Assembly: GCA_034422875.1 (NCBI GenBank)
Contig: DAOUJI010000107.1
Span: 1 to 64,000 of the forward strand
Direction of reading: 5' to 3'
Length of the DNA: 64,000 bases
From: DAOUJI01 sp034422875
GTDB taxonomy: Bacteria > Chloroflexota > Dehalococcoidia > Lucifugimonadales > JAGWBF01
This document shows positions 48,979 to 58,599 of this stretch, one piece after another. Numbering within the stretch: the stretch's first letter is position 1; the number at the start of each line of letters is the position of its first letter. A program made the translations under genes and the position numbers. The notes beneath the pieces were generated by a model. That model had not been told where the DNA came from. It made no database searches and saw only the letters and a program-made list of their open reading frames with translations.

Positions 48979-49236
48979 CTAGCTGGCGGGATACACGCTG
49001 GCCCGTTTTCGGTCCTTGGTGTCCCATTCGAATTTCACTCTTCCGTCTATGAGGGAGTACAGTGTGAAGTCACGTCCGAGCCCTACGTTGCGGCCGGGCC
49101 TGATGCGGGTGCCCCGCTGCCGGACGATAATGGAGCCGCCTCTGACCTGTTGCCCGTCGTAACGCTTTACGCCCAGCATCTTGGGTTTGCTGTCGCGGCC
49201 GTTTCTGGAGCTTCCTCCGGCCTTCTTATGAGCCAT
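48979..49236 (-). CDS. rpmA: 50S ribosomal protein L27
   Basis: An 85-residue L27 starting MAHKKAGGSSRNGRDSKPKM, with GVKRYDGQQVRGGSIIVRQRGT, as in all bacteria. It overlaps rplU by 11 bases. Confidence 0.97.
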   Translation of the reverse strand: MAHKKAGGSSRNGRDSKPKMLGVKRYDGQQVRGGSIIVRQRGTRIRPGRNVGLGRDFTLYSLIDGRVKFEWDTKDRKRASVYPAS

Positions 49237-49786
49237 TGTCGCTCTCCTCTTCGCCGTCAGCCTCGTCGGAGGCTTCCTCTGCGTCTTCTTCTATATCGTC
49301 GTCCTCAACCGTTTCGTCGTCGGACGTTTCTTCGTCCGCGAGCTCCTCTTCGGTCTCTTCGGCCTCGTCTACCGGTTCCTCCAGGGCCTCGGCCTCATCA
49401 ACCGGCTGCTCCGGTTCCACGTCTTCGGGCACAACCACTTCATCAAGCGCTGGAATTCCCACGTCCTCGCCGTCCAGCATGATGGCCGTGATTGCCAGCC
49501 TGGTGTACGGCTGCCGGTGGCCCCGCTTGACCCTGTAGCGCACCTTACGCTTGTACTTGAAGACGATGATCTTGTCATCTTTAATCTGGTCCTGGACGTT
49601 TGCCAGCACGGAAGCGTTCTCGACCACGGGTGCGCCCAGTACGATGCCGTCGTCCTTGGATACAGCCAGGATGTCCCCCAGCTCAATGGACGACCCCGGC
49701 TCCACCGGAAGCTTGTCCACGTCGATAACGTCCCCAGGGCGGACCCTGTACTGTTTCCCACCGGATTTTAATATTGCATAAGCCAT
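49226..49786 (-). CDS. rplU: 50S ribosomal protein L21 with long acidic C-terminal extension
   Basis: A 186-residue protein. Residues 1-105 are ordinary L21 (MAYAILKSGGKQYRVRPGDV, VFKYKRKVRYRVKRGHRQPY). The final 80 residues are almost wholly Asp, Glu, Ala and Ser, ending DGEEESDNGS. Typical L21 is about 103 residues long. The tail is strongly acidic on a normally basic protein, possibly for folding, chaperoning or solvent-exposed interaction. I use ATG 49786, not the longer frame. Confidence 0.93.
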   Translation of the reverse strand: MAYAILKSGGKQYRVRPGDVIDVDKLPVEPGSSIELGDILAVSKDDGIVLGAPVVENASVLANVQDQIKDDKIIVFKYKRKVRYRVKRGHRQPYTRLAITAIMLDGEDVGIPALDEVVVPEDVEPEQPVDEAEALEEPVDEAEETEEELADEETSDDETVEDDDIEEDAEEASDEADGEEESDNGS

Positions 49787-49855
49787 GTTATCCCCAACTG
49801 GGTATTGTATGCGCCGTCCAAAGGGAGTGTCAACAAAACCGGACACCGGGTGGTG

Positions 49856-50749
49856 ACTCAGTTTGAATTAATCTCTTTCAAAATCCACTCGAACCCATAT
49901 TGCTTGTCCACCAAGCCAGCCGCCTGAGCGGGCGTCTGTTTCAATGTCTTGTGAATCCTACAGAAGTTGTACCAGCCGAAATAGAGGGCCAGAGCGTGAC
50001 AGTGGTTTTCCAGCTTCTTACAAAAAGCGTTGGTGAGTCGGGTGTGCCGACGTAGGGACATGCGGGTTGTTAGATTGTGTCGCTCAACGTGGGAAGTGCT
50101 TATGTCCTCTTGGGCCGGATTCCCGACAACCCGAACCCTCTTTGCACTTACGCAATAAGCGGGGCTATAACGACCGCTGGGAATCGACGGACCCGCCCCG
50201 TAGAGCTTCACCAGGTGGCCGTAGTCCACGTATCCCTCGAAAGCTCCCTCTACGGCTTCTAGGTAGGCCCTGTAGCCGTCTGTGGTCAACTGGACACGGT
50301 TGGCAAGCCGTTCTCTCAAATCATCCATGAATTCAATGGCGTAGCCGCCGTCCCTGCCAGGGCTGACAAGCCAAGAGATTATGAGCTTGGAGTCGCTGTC
50401 CAGGCCCGTCCATGTCCAAACATCCCCTGCTCCCTCTGGAGCGGCGTCCGAACGGTCTACGTTCTTGGCCTTGGCGTAGCAGAAACTCCAGATTTCGTCA
50501 CATTGGACACGGCTGGCGTGGACGTCCCGCACACGCTCATTGTGGATGCGTTCACAGGCAATGCCAGCGTCAACTAGGAGCTTGGTGACGGTGTTTATGG
50601 AGACTCCAACCACACGGGAGATTGACCGCATGGAAGAGCCTTCGACCAACATGTTGAGTATCTGAATCCGCTTGTGTTCAGGCAGTTTGTTCATGCCTGA
50701 AGCATATAGTATTCACGAGCAATTGGCAAGCATTTAGGTCAGATTGAGT
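49856..50749 (-). mobile_element. IS1-type insertion sequence
   Basis: The transposase gene is bordered by imperfect inverted ends: ACTCAGTTTGAATTAA at the left and, in reverse complement, ACTCAATCTGACCTAA at the right, 12 of 16 matching. The transposase stop lies inside the left end, typical for IS1-like elements. A clear target-site duplication was not found. Confidence 0.65.
49858..50694 (-). CDS. IS1-family transposase
   Basis: A 278-residue single-ORF transposase. The N-terminal helix-turn-helix (SSMRSISRVVGVSINTVTKLL) precedes DEIWSF (first Asp), TTDGYRAYLEAV (second Asp) and SHVERHNLTTRMSLRR (Glu), the DDE triad order. Zn-finger-like Cys residues are few. It is likely an intact, potentially active enzyme. 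Confidence 0.88.
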   Translation of the reverse strand: MNKLPEHKRIQILNMLVEGSSMRSISRVVGVSINTVTKLLVDAGIACERIHNERVRDVHASRVQCDEIWSFCYAKAKNVDRSDAAPEGAGDVWTWTGLDSDSKLIISWLVSPGRDGGYAIEFMDDLRERLANRVQLTTDGYRAYLEAVEGAFEGYVDYGHLVKLYGAGPSIPSGRYSPAYCVSAKRVRVVGNPAQEDISTSHVERHNLTTRMSLRRHTRLTNAFCKKLENHCHALALYFGWYNFCRIHKTLKQTPAQAAGLVDKQYGFEWILKEINSN

Positions 50750-50800
50750 AAGGTGTTAAAAACACTAGGTGAACTTGCACCTAGGGTTTTGGGTGACAAG

Positions 50801-51271
50801 TTACTCTACGACTTGTATATCCAAGCTGATGAGAATCTTGCGAATCGTTTCGGGATGGGGAAGGTCCTTAAGAATCACCCCTTTGCTAACATTGTGCAAA
50901 CTGACTCCAATGGGATGGCCAGGATTAAGAGAATAGTCTATGATTCGGTCGTCATCCAACTCCTCTGCATAGCCAGCCGTCCCCGACTCGAATTCAATCA
51001 ACACAGAATCAATCTCGTCGCTCTTCATTATCGTTATCATCGCTACCTTCTTGGTGTGTCTGAGAGTGTGTGTGTATACGTCTCTGATGCGTCTATCACC
51101 ATCTGTTTGAATTTTCACTACCCGACCGTCTGGGAGTCGACCACGGTATATCATTGTACTGTCGGACCCATATGACGGATTCCAGTGACTTAGACCGTAC
51201 TCCATTTGGTCTCTTGTAATGCCAAACTTATCCATCCGCCTCTGGATATACTCATTGATCTCTACCGCCAA
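50801..51271 (-). CDS. Possible DUF4258-DUF2283 fusion protein
   Basis: A 156-residue protein. Residues 1-75 resemble DUF4258 (RRMDKFGITRDQMEYGLSHW, then YRGRLPDGRVVKIQTD), a RelE/BrnT-like small domain. Residues about 78-150 (MITIMKSDEIDSVLIEFESG... GVSLHNVSKGVIL) resemble DUF2283. The two are normally separate adjacent genes thought to act as a toxin-antitoxin-like pair. Here they are joined in one frame. Base composition is AT-rich, and the neighbour is the IS1 element. Confidence 0.58.
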   Translation of the reverse strand: MAVEINEYIQRRMDKFGITRDQMEYGLSHWNPSYGSDSTMIYRGRLPDGRVVKIQTDGDRRIRDVYTHTLRHTKKVAMITIMKSDEIDSVLIEFESGTAGYAEELDDDRIIDYSLNPGHPIGVSLHNVSKGVILKDLPHPETIRKILISLDIQVVE

Positions 51272-51421
51272 CGGACATTCACCACTTCACCAAGAATGAT
51301 ATCGTTACCCCAGCTTTTAATCTCTCCCCCTTTCTCAGTGGCAGTTCAAAAAGTGCTATACCCCGCTGACACAGAGTGTGGTTCAGGTTGAATCCGACGC
51401 CAGCACAGCCAGTTTTCGATG

Positions 51422-51652
51422 TTAGGCAGTCTTTTTGCCGCTACCCCATCGGGCACGAGCCGCATTACGGGCTATGTCGGAGCGTTGCTGAGGAGTCAGG
51501 GATTTGGCGCGGGCCTTGCCACCAACTAGACCGCCGTCACGCCGCTTAGAGGGTGTATCCTCTTTCAATTCACCGGTTGCTATCTTCGCCACCTTAACGG
51601 CGGCTCCTACGGTGTCTGCTGAGCGTCTCTCTCCTTGCGGTCCTCTGACCAT
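51422..51652 (-). CDS. Small basic hypothetical protein
   Basis: A 76-residue Lys/Arg/Ala-rich protein. MVRGPQGERRSADTVGAAVK begins after a strong AAGGAGGG site, so the ATG at 51652 is preferred over a longer frame. The C-terminal KSLTPQQRSDIARNAARARWG is a widespread motif in small proteins of unknown role, often near mobile elements. DNA binding is possible. Confidence 0.6.
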   Translation of the reverse strand: MVRGPQGERRSADTVGAAVKVAKIATGELKEDTPSKRRDGGLVGGKARAKSLTPQQRSDIARNAARARWGSGKKTA

Positions 51653-51908
51653 GCCGGTTCCCTCCTTACCCAATGGACAACTGGCGACCTGTAGCAGCTC
51701 GGTATCGCCATTGCCATTTGTCAAATTTACGCCTTTGTCTATACTTCGTCAAGAGTTTTCGATTAGGCCGAATCTAAGACTTCGACCAAAACCATTGCTA
51801 ATCTCCAAGTCCGTCAAACTGAGACACTATCCGACACCGGATTGCTCGTTGAAGGCGACCACCTGGCCGTCTTGTGTCCCAATGCTATAATCCACTCGGA
51901 ACGCAGAT

Positions 51909-52622
51909 ATGGAAATGCTTGAAACCGGGTTCAACCGCCTTGGGTTGGACCTCTCCCCCGGCGCAGCGAGTCAATTCGAGACCTACCACCGCCAGCTGGT
52001 GGAATGGAATTCCCACGTCAACCTGACCGCCATCACCGACTGCCGGGAGGTCCAGGCCAAACATTTCCTGGACTCTCTCACCGTTTCAGCAGCCCTCAGC
52101 GACACCGTGAAGAAGTCGGGGCGCTTGGTGGACGTGGGGTCTGGCGCCGGTTTCCCCGGGGTCCCCTTGAAGCTGGCCTACCCCGGAATGCATGTGACCA
52201 CGGTGGAGTCATCGGTCAGGAAGAGCGCATTCATATCCCACATCGTGGAAGTCCTGGGTGCCGAGGATGTACAGGTATGCGCCCGGCGGGCCGAACTGGC
52301 AGCCCGTGAACCCTGCTACAGGGAGACCTTCGACGTGGCCGTCAGCCGGGGAGTGGCCTCCCTGCGGGTTGTGTCAGAGTTGTGCCTTCCCTTTTGCAAG
52401 TTGGGCGGCGTGACCATTGGCATGAAAAAGGGCGACATTAGCCAGGAAGTGGAAGACGCCGCCAACGCCATCGACCTGCTGGGAGGCCGCCTGAGGGATG
52501 TCCTGCCGGTGGAAGCGCCGGGACTGGAGGACGATCGAGTTCTGGTGGTAATCGACAAGGTGAAGCCCACCCCTGAGAAGTATCCCCGCAGGCCAGGGAT
52601 GCCCAGGAAACGCCCTCTCTAA
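51909..52622 (+). CDS. rsmG: 16S rRNA (guanine527-N7)-methyltransferase
   Basis: A 237-residue methyltransferase. KHFLDSLTVSAAL then LVDVGSGAGFPGVPLKLAYP is the SAM motif, and VAVSRGVASLRVVSELCLPF follows. It is typical RsmG/GidB. Loss of m7G527 gives low-level streptomycin resistance in other bacteria. It is complete. Confidence 0.95.
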   Translation: MEMLETGFNRLGLDLSPGAASQFETYHRQLVEWNSHVNLTAITDCREVQAKHFLDSLTVSAALSDTVKKSGRLVDVGSGAGFPGVPLKLAYPGMHVTTVESSVRKSAFISHIVEVLGAEDVQVCARRAELAAREPCYRETFDVAVSRGVASLRVVSELCLPFCKLGGVTIGMKKGDISQEVEDAANAIDLLGGRLRDVLPVEAPGLEDDRVLVVIDKVKPTPEKYPRRPGMPRKRPL

Positions 52623-52635
52623 TCCCCGATACGAC

Positions 52636-53697
52636 ATGTCGCTGCTTCAACCCAACCGCCAGCCCGTCAGCCTGACCAGACGGCTGTTGTCGCCAGCAGC
52701 CGTGGTTTCGTTTGCCGTGGCCGGGGCGTTCATATTTTTCCTGGTCGCCGGTTTAGACATCGACCTGGACACTGCCTGGGACAGCTTGAAGTCCAGCGAC
52801 CTGATTCTTTTCGTTGGAGCGATCCTGGTCCACTATACGACTTTCTTGTTTCGCGGCGCCCGCTGGAAGCTCCTCCTGGAGAACGCCCAAACCAGTGACG
52901 AACCGCACAAGCCCGGAGTTCTCCATTGCGGACATTTGCTGCTTTTAGGTTGGTTCGTCAACTCGATCACCTGGTTCCGACTGGGTGACGCCTTCCGGGC
53001 CTACGCCTACTCGGAAGACACGGGCTCCGGTTTCCCTCACACCATCGGCACGATATTGGCGGAACGCTTCCTGGACATGATCCTGGTGCTGGCGCTGTTG
53101 CTATTGGCCACGGCAATACTGGTGGTTACCGGCGCCGGGACTTCCTGGGTGTTCGTCGGCCTGGCGGCCGTGATGGCGGCGCTCATCGGAGGAATTCTCG
53201 CCGGGATGGGTTTCTTCAGGGAACGTTTGCTCAAGATATTGCCAAACAAAGTGCAAGGGCATTATCGACGGTTTAACGACGGCGCAATGGGCAGCTTCGG
53301 AAGGCTCCACCTGGCCACAGCCTTGGGTCTGCTGGGGTGGGCCTCCGAGATGGGACGCCTGATGCTGGTGACCGAAGCCCTCGACCTCCCCCTGGGAGTC
53401 CCACTGGTTATATTCGTCACATTGGCCAATGCTATGCTGACCCTGGCTCCCATCACACCCGGAGGTCTGGGCGCCGTCGAGTGGGGCGTCACAGGTTTGT
53501 TGTTGTTGGGCGACAACATATCCACGGAGACGGCGGCCTTCTCCGTCGTGGCCCTGGACAGGTCCATCAGTTGGCTGAGCGTCATAGGGGTAGGCGCATG
53601 CGCATTCATCGGCAGAGAGTTGTGGAAGCGGCGCAGGAACGCAGCGGCTGCCGGCGCCCCGCCTGAGTCGGAACAGGTGTCGGCGGACACTTCATGA
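52636..53697 (+). CDS. LPG-synthase transmembrane-domain (UPF0104) protein
   Basis: A 353-residue multi-span membrane protein with about eight hydrophobic segments (e.g. PAAVVSFAVAGAFIFFLVAG at residues 22-41). The conserved ITWFRLGDAFRAYAYSED and TLAPITPGGLGAVEWGVTG motifs match the lysylphosphatidylglycerol synthase membrane domain; the catalytic domain is absent. It is probably a lipid flippase-like protein. It begins 14 bases after rsmG. Confidence 0.86.
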   Translation: MSLLQPNRQPVSLTRRLLSPAAVVSFAVAGAFIFFLVAGLDIDLDTAWDSLKSSDLILFVGAILVHYTTFLFRGARWKLLLENAQTSDEPHKPGVLHCGHLLLLGWFVNSITWFRLGDAFRAYAYSEDTGSGFPHTIGTILAERFLDMILVLALLLLATAILVVTGAGTSWVFVGLAAVMAALIGGILAGMGFFRERLLKILPNKVQGHYRRFNDGAMGSFGRLHLATALGLLGWASEMGRLMLVTEALDLPLGVPLVIFVTLANAMLTLAPITPGGLGAVEWGVTGLLLLGDNISTETAAFSVVALDRSISWLSVIGVGACAFIGRELWKRRRNAAAAGAPPESEQVSADTS

Positions 53698-53749
53698 CCA
53701 ACTTGGCCACGGCGCATCGGTCGGGGTGACGTTCCGGTCCCAAACTATA

Positions 53750-54451
53750 ATGTTGAGCAAGGCGCTGTTTCTGTCGTTGAGGCCTGGACTGTCTGTTTGG
53801 GCTTTGGCTGCGTTGGCCTCGTTGGCAGCTTGCACTTCCTCCGACGCCAGCACACCCACTCCCGCCGGGCAAGTCTCCGAGAACCCTACACCCCTCCTCG
53901 AACCGACCAACACGCCGCTTCCCACAAATACTCCGGCGCCGGTGGTCTCCCCAAGTCTGGCCCCCACCATCAAGCTTGCACCGACGGTAGTGGCGACACC
54001 GACCAGAGAATCCATTTTGGCCCCTGACGTCCCCACCAACACACCTGTACCTCAACCGACGCCTACACCATCCCTAACCCTGCAGGCTCCTCCCGCTCCA
54101 ATGCGCACATCTACTCCTGTACCTACACCCAAACCGGCGCCTACGGCTACGCTTCAGCCAACCGCTACTCCTACACCAGCTCCGACGCCATCGCCGACTC
54201 CGGACCCCACACCCACGTCTTCACCGACTCTTATTCCGACGCTCACTCCGCGTGACGCAACAACCTCTCCCGAGGAAGGCAGGCTTAAATATGACCCGGC
54301 GGGGGAAGACCGGAACTGCAGCGACTTCGCTACGTGGAGAGAGGCCCAGGACTTTTTCGAAGCGGCTGGCGGCCCAGACGAAGACCGTCACCGTTTGGAC
54401 GGTGATAGAGACGGAATGGCTTGTGAAGGGCTGCCGGGAGCGCCGAGTTGA
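53750..54451 (+). CDS. Excalibur-domain lipoprotein with Pro/Thr linker
   Basis: A 233-residue secreted protein. The signal peptide ends in LASLAAC (lipobox). A long PTPTPAP-type linker leads to a C-terminal Excalibur calcium-binding domain: CSDFATWREAQDFFEAAGG and DRHRLDGDRDGMACEGLP (DxDxDGxxCE). Surface calcium-dependent function is likely. I start at ATG 53750, which matches a lipoprotein signal better than 53726. Confidence 0.85.
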   Translation: MLSKALFLSLRPGLSVWALAALASLAACTSSDASTPTPAGQVSENPTPLLEPTNTPLPTNTPAPVVSPSLAPTIKLAPTVVATPTRESILAPDVPTNTPVPQPTPTPSLTLQAPPAPMRTSTPVPTPKPAPTATLQPTATPTPAPTPSPTPDPTPTSSPTLIPTLTPRDATTSPEEGRLKYDPAGEDRNCSDFATWREAQDFFEAAGGPDEDRHRLDGDRDGMACEGLPGAPS

Positions 54452-54473
54452 TGGGCTGCTTAAGCGTAGCGTC

Positions 54474-54941
54474 TCACGCCCAAGCAAAACGCCAACTGGG
54501 AAGGTCCACCATCCATTCTCCGTCTTCGAGCAGCATGGGGATGATCAGGCCGGACATGGCCCTGCGGCTTTCGACGACCTGCTGGTCATCTTTGACCCCA
54601 AAGGGCAGGAACGCAAAGGCATGGGAGTCGTCGATGTAGCTGGTTGGGGCCACGCCCAGGTCAGTCAGGTCTTCCAGAGGCCACATCTTGAGCACTGCCT
54701 CCCGGAAGTCTTCCATCATCAGCGCAAACATGGGGTGGTTGGCATCGTGGGCGGCCCGGTAGACAACCTGCATGTCCACTTCGTGCTGGGTGCCCCAGAC
54801 TCCCTGGCGGACGCCCCGCGATTCCCGCGAAAGCAGGCTCCACGCCGCGGCGATATCGTCTCTGACCGCTTCCGCAAACCTCCCGGCGCGAATGCCGCAC
54901 TCGTCCGGTGAGTTGCTGCGCTTGTGTCCAGGTATTCGCAT
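54474..54941 (-). CDS. Hypothetical protein
   Basis: A 155-residue soluble protein starting MRIPGHKRSNSPDE behind GAGAGGA, with a helical DDIAAAWSLLSRESRGVRQ segment and a SAFAFLPFGVKDDQQVVES-like hydrophobic core. No family is recognised. It converges on the Excalibur gene. Confidence 0.55.
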   Translation of the reverse strand: MRIPGHKRSNSPDECGIRAGRFAEAVRDDIAAAWSLLSRESRGVRQGVWGTQHEVDMQVVYRAAHDANHPMFALMMEDFREAVLKMWPLEDLTDLGVAPTSYIDDSHAFAFLPFGVKDDQQVVESRRAMSGLIIPMLLEDGEWMVDLPSWRFAWA

Positions 54942-55092
54942 CCGATCCTCTCCGCTACGACCTGAAGCGGCGCCTAGCTGGTTGGGGCATTGTACCACGG
55001 GGCACGGCGCCCACAACCAACGAGCCGCCTCCCAGCCCTTGACACGCGGCCTCCTTTGCTCTGGAATATATACGGACCTCTTAACCTGCTGA

Positions 55093-58000
55093 ATGAGTCT
55101 TACAGGGTTTCTAGACCTATTCCGGGACCACCCGGTTTTCGACAGGCTTGCCCAGGCCCTCGGCCAGAAGCAAGCCCGTTGCCTGTTGGAAGCGCCTGAG
55201 GCGGCCCGGCCTCTAATAGCGGCGACTGTCTGGCGTCATTGCCGCAGACCTGTTCTGGTAATTTCGCCCCGGCCCGACGAGGCGAGGAAGTTCCACGACA
55301 ACCTCCAGTTGTATCTGGGAGAAGACGCTCCTGTCCGCCTCTTCCCTGAACCCGACGTCATGCCCTTCGAACGGCTTGTGGCAGACGCTGACGCCAACAA
55401 CCAACGTTTGGCGGCGCTGTCCGAGCTCCATCAGGACGTTGGGTCAATAGAGGCATGTCCCGTTATCGTGTCGTCCGTTGCAGCCCTGCTGCAAAAGACT
55501 CTCCACCCCGAGTCTTTCAGGGCCACGCGCCACACGCTGGAGGTTGGCCAGGAAATACGTCTGGGCGAGCTCCTGATGCGTTGGGTGGAACTGGGATACC
55601 GGCGGGAGAGCAGCGTGGAAATTCCCGGCTCCTTCAGCCACCGGGGTGGCATTCTGGACATCTACTCCCCGGCATCTCCGTTGCCCGCCCGCCTGGAGTT
55701 GTGGGGAGAGCGTATAGACAGCATCCGCCTCTTCGATCCCGCGTCCCAGCGTTCTGTGCGCAGGGTTGAGTCGGTGACCGTGATCCCGGCCAAGGAGACC
55801 TTGCCGTCTCTCGCTGACAAGGAACGCGTCTCAGACCTCATCGGAGCGTTGGGGTACGATGGCTGCGCTCCCTCGGTTGTCGAGCGGTTTCAGGACGAGC
55901 TCACAGCCATCTTTTCGGGACTGGAAGTTGACGAGCTTCCGTTGTACAACGGCTTTCTGAACCACTCCACGCTGCTGGACCATCTTCCTCCTGAAACCAT
56001 GCTCATATTCGACGGAAAGACATCTGTCGAGTCCGAGGCCGAGTCCTTAGTCCTCAGGGCTGAAGAGCTGAGAGCAGCCCGTACGAGCCGCCATGAGCTG
56101 CCCGTCAACTTCCCCTCGCCTCAAGCTGACTGGGACAGCCTGTTCCCAATGCGCAGCGCAGGGCCCACCCTGGAGCTGGACGGCTGGACATCAGGCGACG
56201 ACGGCCTGGACTTACGGCCAGCCCCATCCTATTTCGGACGGCAGGGAGAATTCGCCCAAGACCTGAAATCGGCTCTCGCGGCCGGGAAGCGAATCGCTGT
56301 CGTGAGCCGGAATGCCCGCCGCCTCTCCGAGGCGTTGGGGGACGAAGGTCTGATCGCCTCCGTATCTTCGGACCTCGATGAACCCCCACGTCCCGGAAGC
56401 CTGACGTTGGTCTCTGGCGCGCTGATGGAAGGATGGACCCTTCCCCTGGACGACGGCGACCTCACCGTGTTCACCGACTCTGAGATCTTCGGTGTTTCTA
56501 AAGAGAGACGCAGGCGCAGAAGGACTCCGGTCCACAGGGGTCACCAATCAGTGGAACTCACCCCAGGGGAATTCGTGGTCCATATAGACCACGGCGTAGC
56601 GCTCTTTACCGGAACGGTTAGGATGGACCAAGGAAACGACGAGCGAGAATATCTCGCGCTGGAGTACGCCGAGGGCGACAAGCTCTATGTGCCCACGGAA
56701 CACCTGGACAGGGTCGCTCCTTACGCGGCGCCCGGGGACCAGAGACCCAATCCCACGCGGTTGGGGACCGCCGAATGGAGCAGGGTCAAAGAACGGGTCA
56801 GGAACTCAACACGGGAGATGGCCAAGGAGTTGCTCAATCTCTACGCATCCCGTCAGGTGGTTGAGGGCACCACTTTCGGCGGAGACACTCCCTGGCAGCA
56901 GGAGCTGGAGGACGCATTCCCCTACGAAGAGACCGCTGACCAGGAACGGACCATCCGGGAAGTCAAGACAGACATGGAGCAGCCCAGGCCCATGGACAGG
57001 CTGGTGTGCGGCGACGTAGGCTACGGCAAGACGGAAGTGGCGTTGAGAGCATCCTTCAAGACCGCCGCAGACGGCCTTCAGACGGGCATCCTGGTGCCCA
57101 CGACCGTGCTGGCGCAGCAACACTACGCCACCTTCAAGGAGAGGCTCAGCCCCTTTCCGATCAGGGTCGAGGCGCTCAGCCGTTTCCGCACCAAGGCTGA
57201 GCAACGGGAAGTCATAGACGGGTTGAAATCCGGCGCGGTGGACATCGTCATCGGCACCCACAGACTTCTGCAACGGGACGTGGAATTCAAGGACCTTGGG
57301 CTGGTGGTGGTGGATGAGGAACAGCGCTTTGGAGTGGCCCATAAAGAGCGGCTCAAGAGAATGCGCCAGGAAGTGGACGTTCTGACATTGAGCGCCACAC
57401 CCATTCCCAGGACCCTGTACATGGGTCTGTCGGGCATCCGGGACATGAGCGCGATGGAGACTCCTCCCGAGGAACGACTGCCCGTCAAGACTTACGTCAG
57501 CGAATACAGCGACGACCTGGTCAAAGAGGCTGTAGTCAGGGAGTTGGAAAGGGGCGGCCAGGTCTTCTTCCTCCACAACCGGGTCAAGACCATCCGGCGC
57601 AAAGCGGCAGAGCTGGCCCAACTGGTGCCCCAGGCGCGGATAGCCATAGGCCACGGACGCATGGCCGAGGAGGATCTGGAGGACGTCATGGCCGACTTCT
57701 CCGACGGCAACGTGGATGTACTGGTATGCACCACGATCATCGAGTCCGGGCTGGACCTTCCCAACGCAAATACGCTGATAATCGACCGGGCAGACAGGTT
57801 CGGCCTCTCCCAACTCTACCAGCTGCGAGGCAGGGTCGGCCGGGGCGCCAACAGGGCATACTCTTACTTGCTCATCCCCAAGGGTCGCAAAGTCACCGAG
57901 GCGGCGTCGAAACGGCTCAAGGCGATTCTGGAAGCGTCGGAGTTGGGAGCGGGATTCAGGGTCGCCATGAGAGACCTGGAGATCAGAGGCGCCGGAAACA

Positions 58001-58581
58001 TCCTGGGCCCGGAGCAGAGCGGCCAGATTCACGCAGTGGGGTTCGAACTATACACCCAGCTTCTCAACGAAGCCGTCACCGAGCTCAAGGGCGAGCAGGG
58101 TGCGGCTCCGGAGAGGGAAGCCTTGCCCCCTGCCAGGGTCAGCCTTTCGTTGTCGGCGCACGTCGAGGAGAGATACGTCTCCCACCTCCCCACCAGACTG
58201 GGCGTATACCAGAAACTAGCCCGCATGACCGAACGGCAACAGGTGGAAGACCTGAAAGAGGAGATGAAGGACAGATTCGGGCCGCTGCCGGAGGCCGCTG
58301 AGAATCTCTTGTACCTGGTGGACTTGAAGATACTCGCAGGCGAGGCCGGAGTCGAGTCAATCACACAGTCAGGGAGTTCCGTGACCTTGGCCCTAAAAGA
58401 AAGCGCGGGAGGAGCAAGGCTGGCTTTGGAAAAAGCCTTGGGCCCCCACAGTCGAGTAGGCAACCAACAGGTCCACGTCCGGCTGACGGGTTCGGATGAG
58501 CAATGGCGGCAGACTTTGAAGGAAACTGTGGAGCGTCTGAAGGAGTTTGGCGCCCAGATGGCTGCGCTGGCTGTGGGCTAG
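55093..58581 (+). CDS. mfd: Transcription-repair coupling factor
   Basis: A 1162-residue ATPase that removes stalled RNA polymerase and recruits UvrA. The N-terminal UvrB-like part, the RNA-polymerase-interaction region (EYLALEYAEGDKLYVPTEHL), the helicase Walker A GDVGYGKTEVA at about residue 638, the DEEQ box at about 739, and the C-terminal TRCF domain are in order. Length is normal. A TTGACA is present 50 bases upstream. Confidence 0.96.
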   Translation: MSLTGFLDLFRDHPVFDRLAQALGQKQARCLLEAPEAARPLIAATVWRHCRRPVLVISPRPDEARKFHDNLQLYLGEDAPVRLFPEPDVMPFERLVADADANNQRLAALSELHQDVGSIEACPVIVSSVAALLQKTLHPESFRATRHTLEVGQEIRLGELLMRWVELGYRRESSVEIPGSFSHRGGILDIYSPASPLPARLELWGERIDSIRLFDPASQRSVRRVESVTVIPAKETLPSLADKERVSDLIGALGYDGCAPSVVERFQDELTAIFSGLEVDELPLYNGFLNHSTLLDHLPPETMLIFDGKTSVESEAESLVLRAEELRAARTSRHELPVNFPSPQADWDSLFPMRSAGPTLELDGWTSGDDGLDLRPAPSYFGRQGEFAQDLKSALAAGKRIAVVSRNARRLSEALGDEGLIASVSSDLDEPPRPGSLTLVSGALMEGWTLPLDDGDLTVFTDSEIFGVSKERRRRRRTPVHRGHQSVELTPGEFVVHIDHGVALFTGTVRMDQGNDEREYLALEYAEGDKLYVPTEHLDRVAPYAAPGDQRPNPTRLGTAEWSRVKERVRNSTREMAKELLNLYASRQVVEGTTFGGDTPWQQELEDAFPYEETADQERTIREVKTDMEQPRPMDRLVCGDVGYGKTEVALRASFKTAADGLQTGILVPTTVLAQQHYATFKERLSPFPIRVEALSRFRTKAEQREVIDGLKSGAVDIVIGTHRLLQRDVEFKDLGLVVVDEEQRFGVAHKERLKRMRQEVDVLTLSATPIPRTLYMGLSGIRDMSAMETPPEERLPVKTYVSEYSDDLVKEAVVRELERGGQVFFLHNRVKTIRRKAAELAQLVPQARIAIGHGRMAEEDLEDVMADFSDGNVDVLVCTTIIESGLDLPNANTLIIDRADRFGLSQLYQLRGRVGRGANRAYSYLLIPKGRKVTEAASKRLKAILEASELGAGFRVAMRDLEIRGAGNILGPEQSGQIHAVGFELYTQLLNEAVTELKGEQGAAPEREALPPARVSLSLSAHVEERYVSHLPTRLGVYQKLARMTERQQVEDLKEEMKDRFGPLPEAAENLLYLVDLKILAGEAGVESITQSGSSVTLALKESAGGARLALEKALGPHSRVGNQQVHVRLTGSDEQWRQTLKETVERLKEFGAQMAALAVG

Positions 58582-58599
58582 TCGGACTGCTCCGGTCAG

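Noticed and set aside
49847..50760. Target-site duplication flanking the IS1-type element
   Set aside because: Only a GGTG is shared by the flanks, too short to support a duplication.
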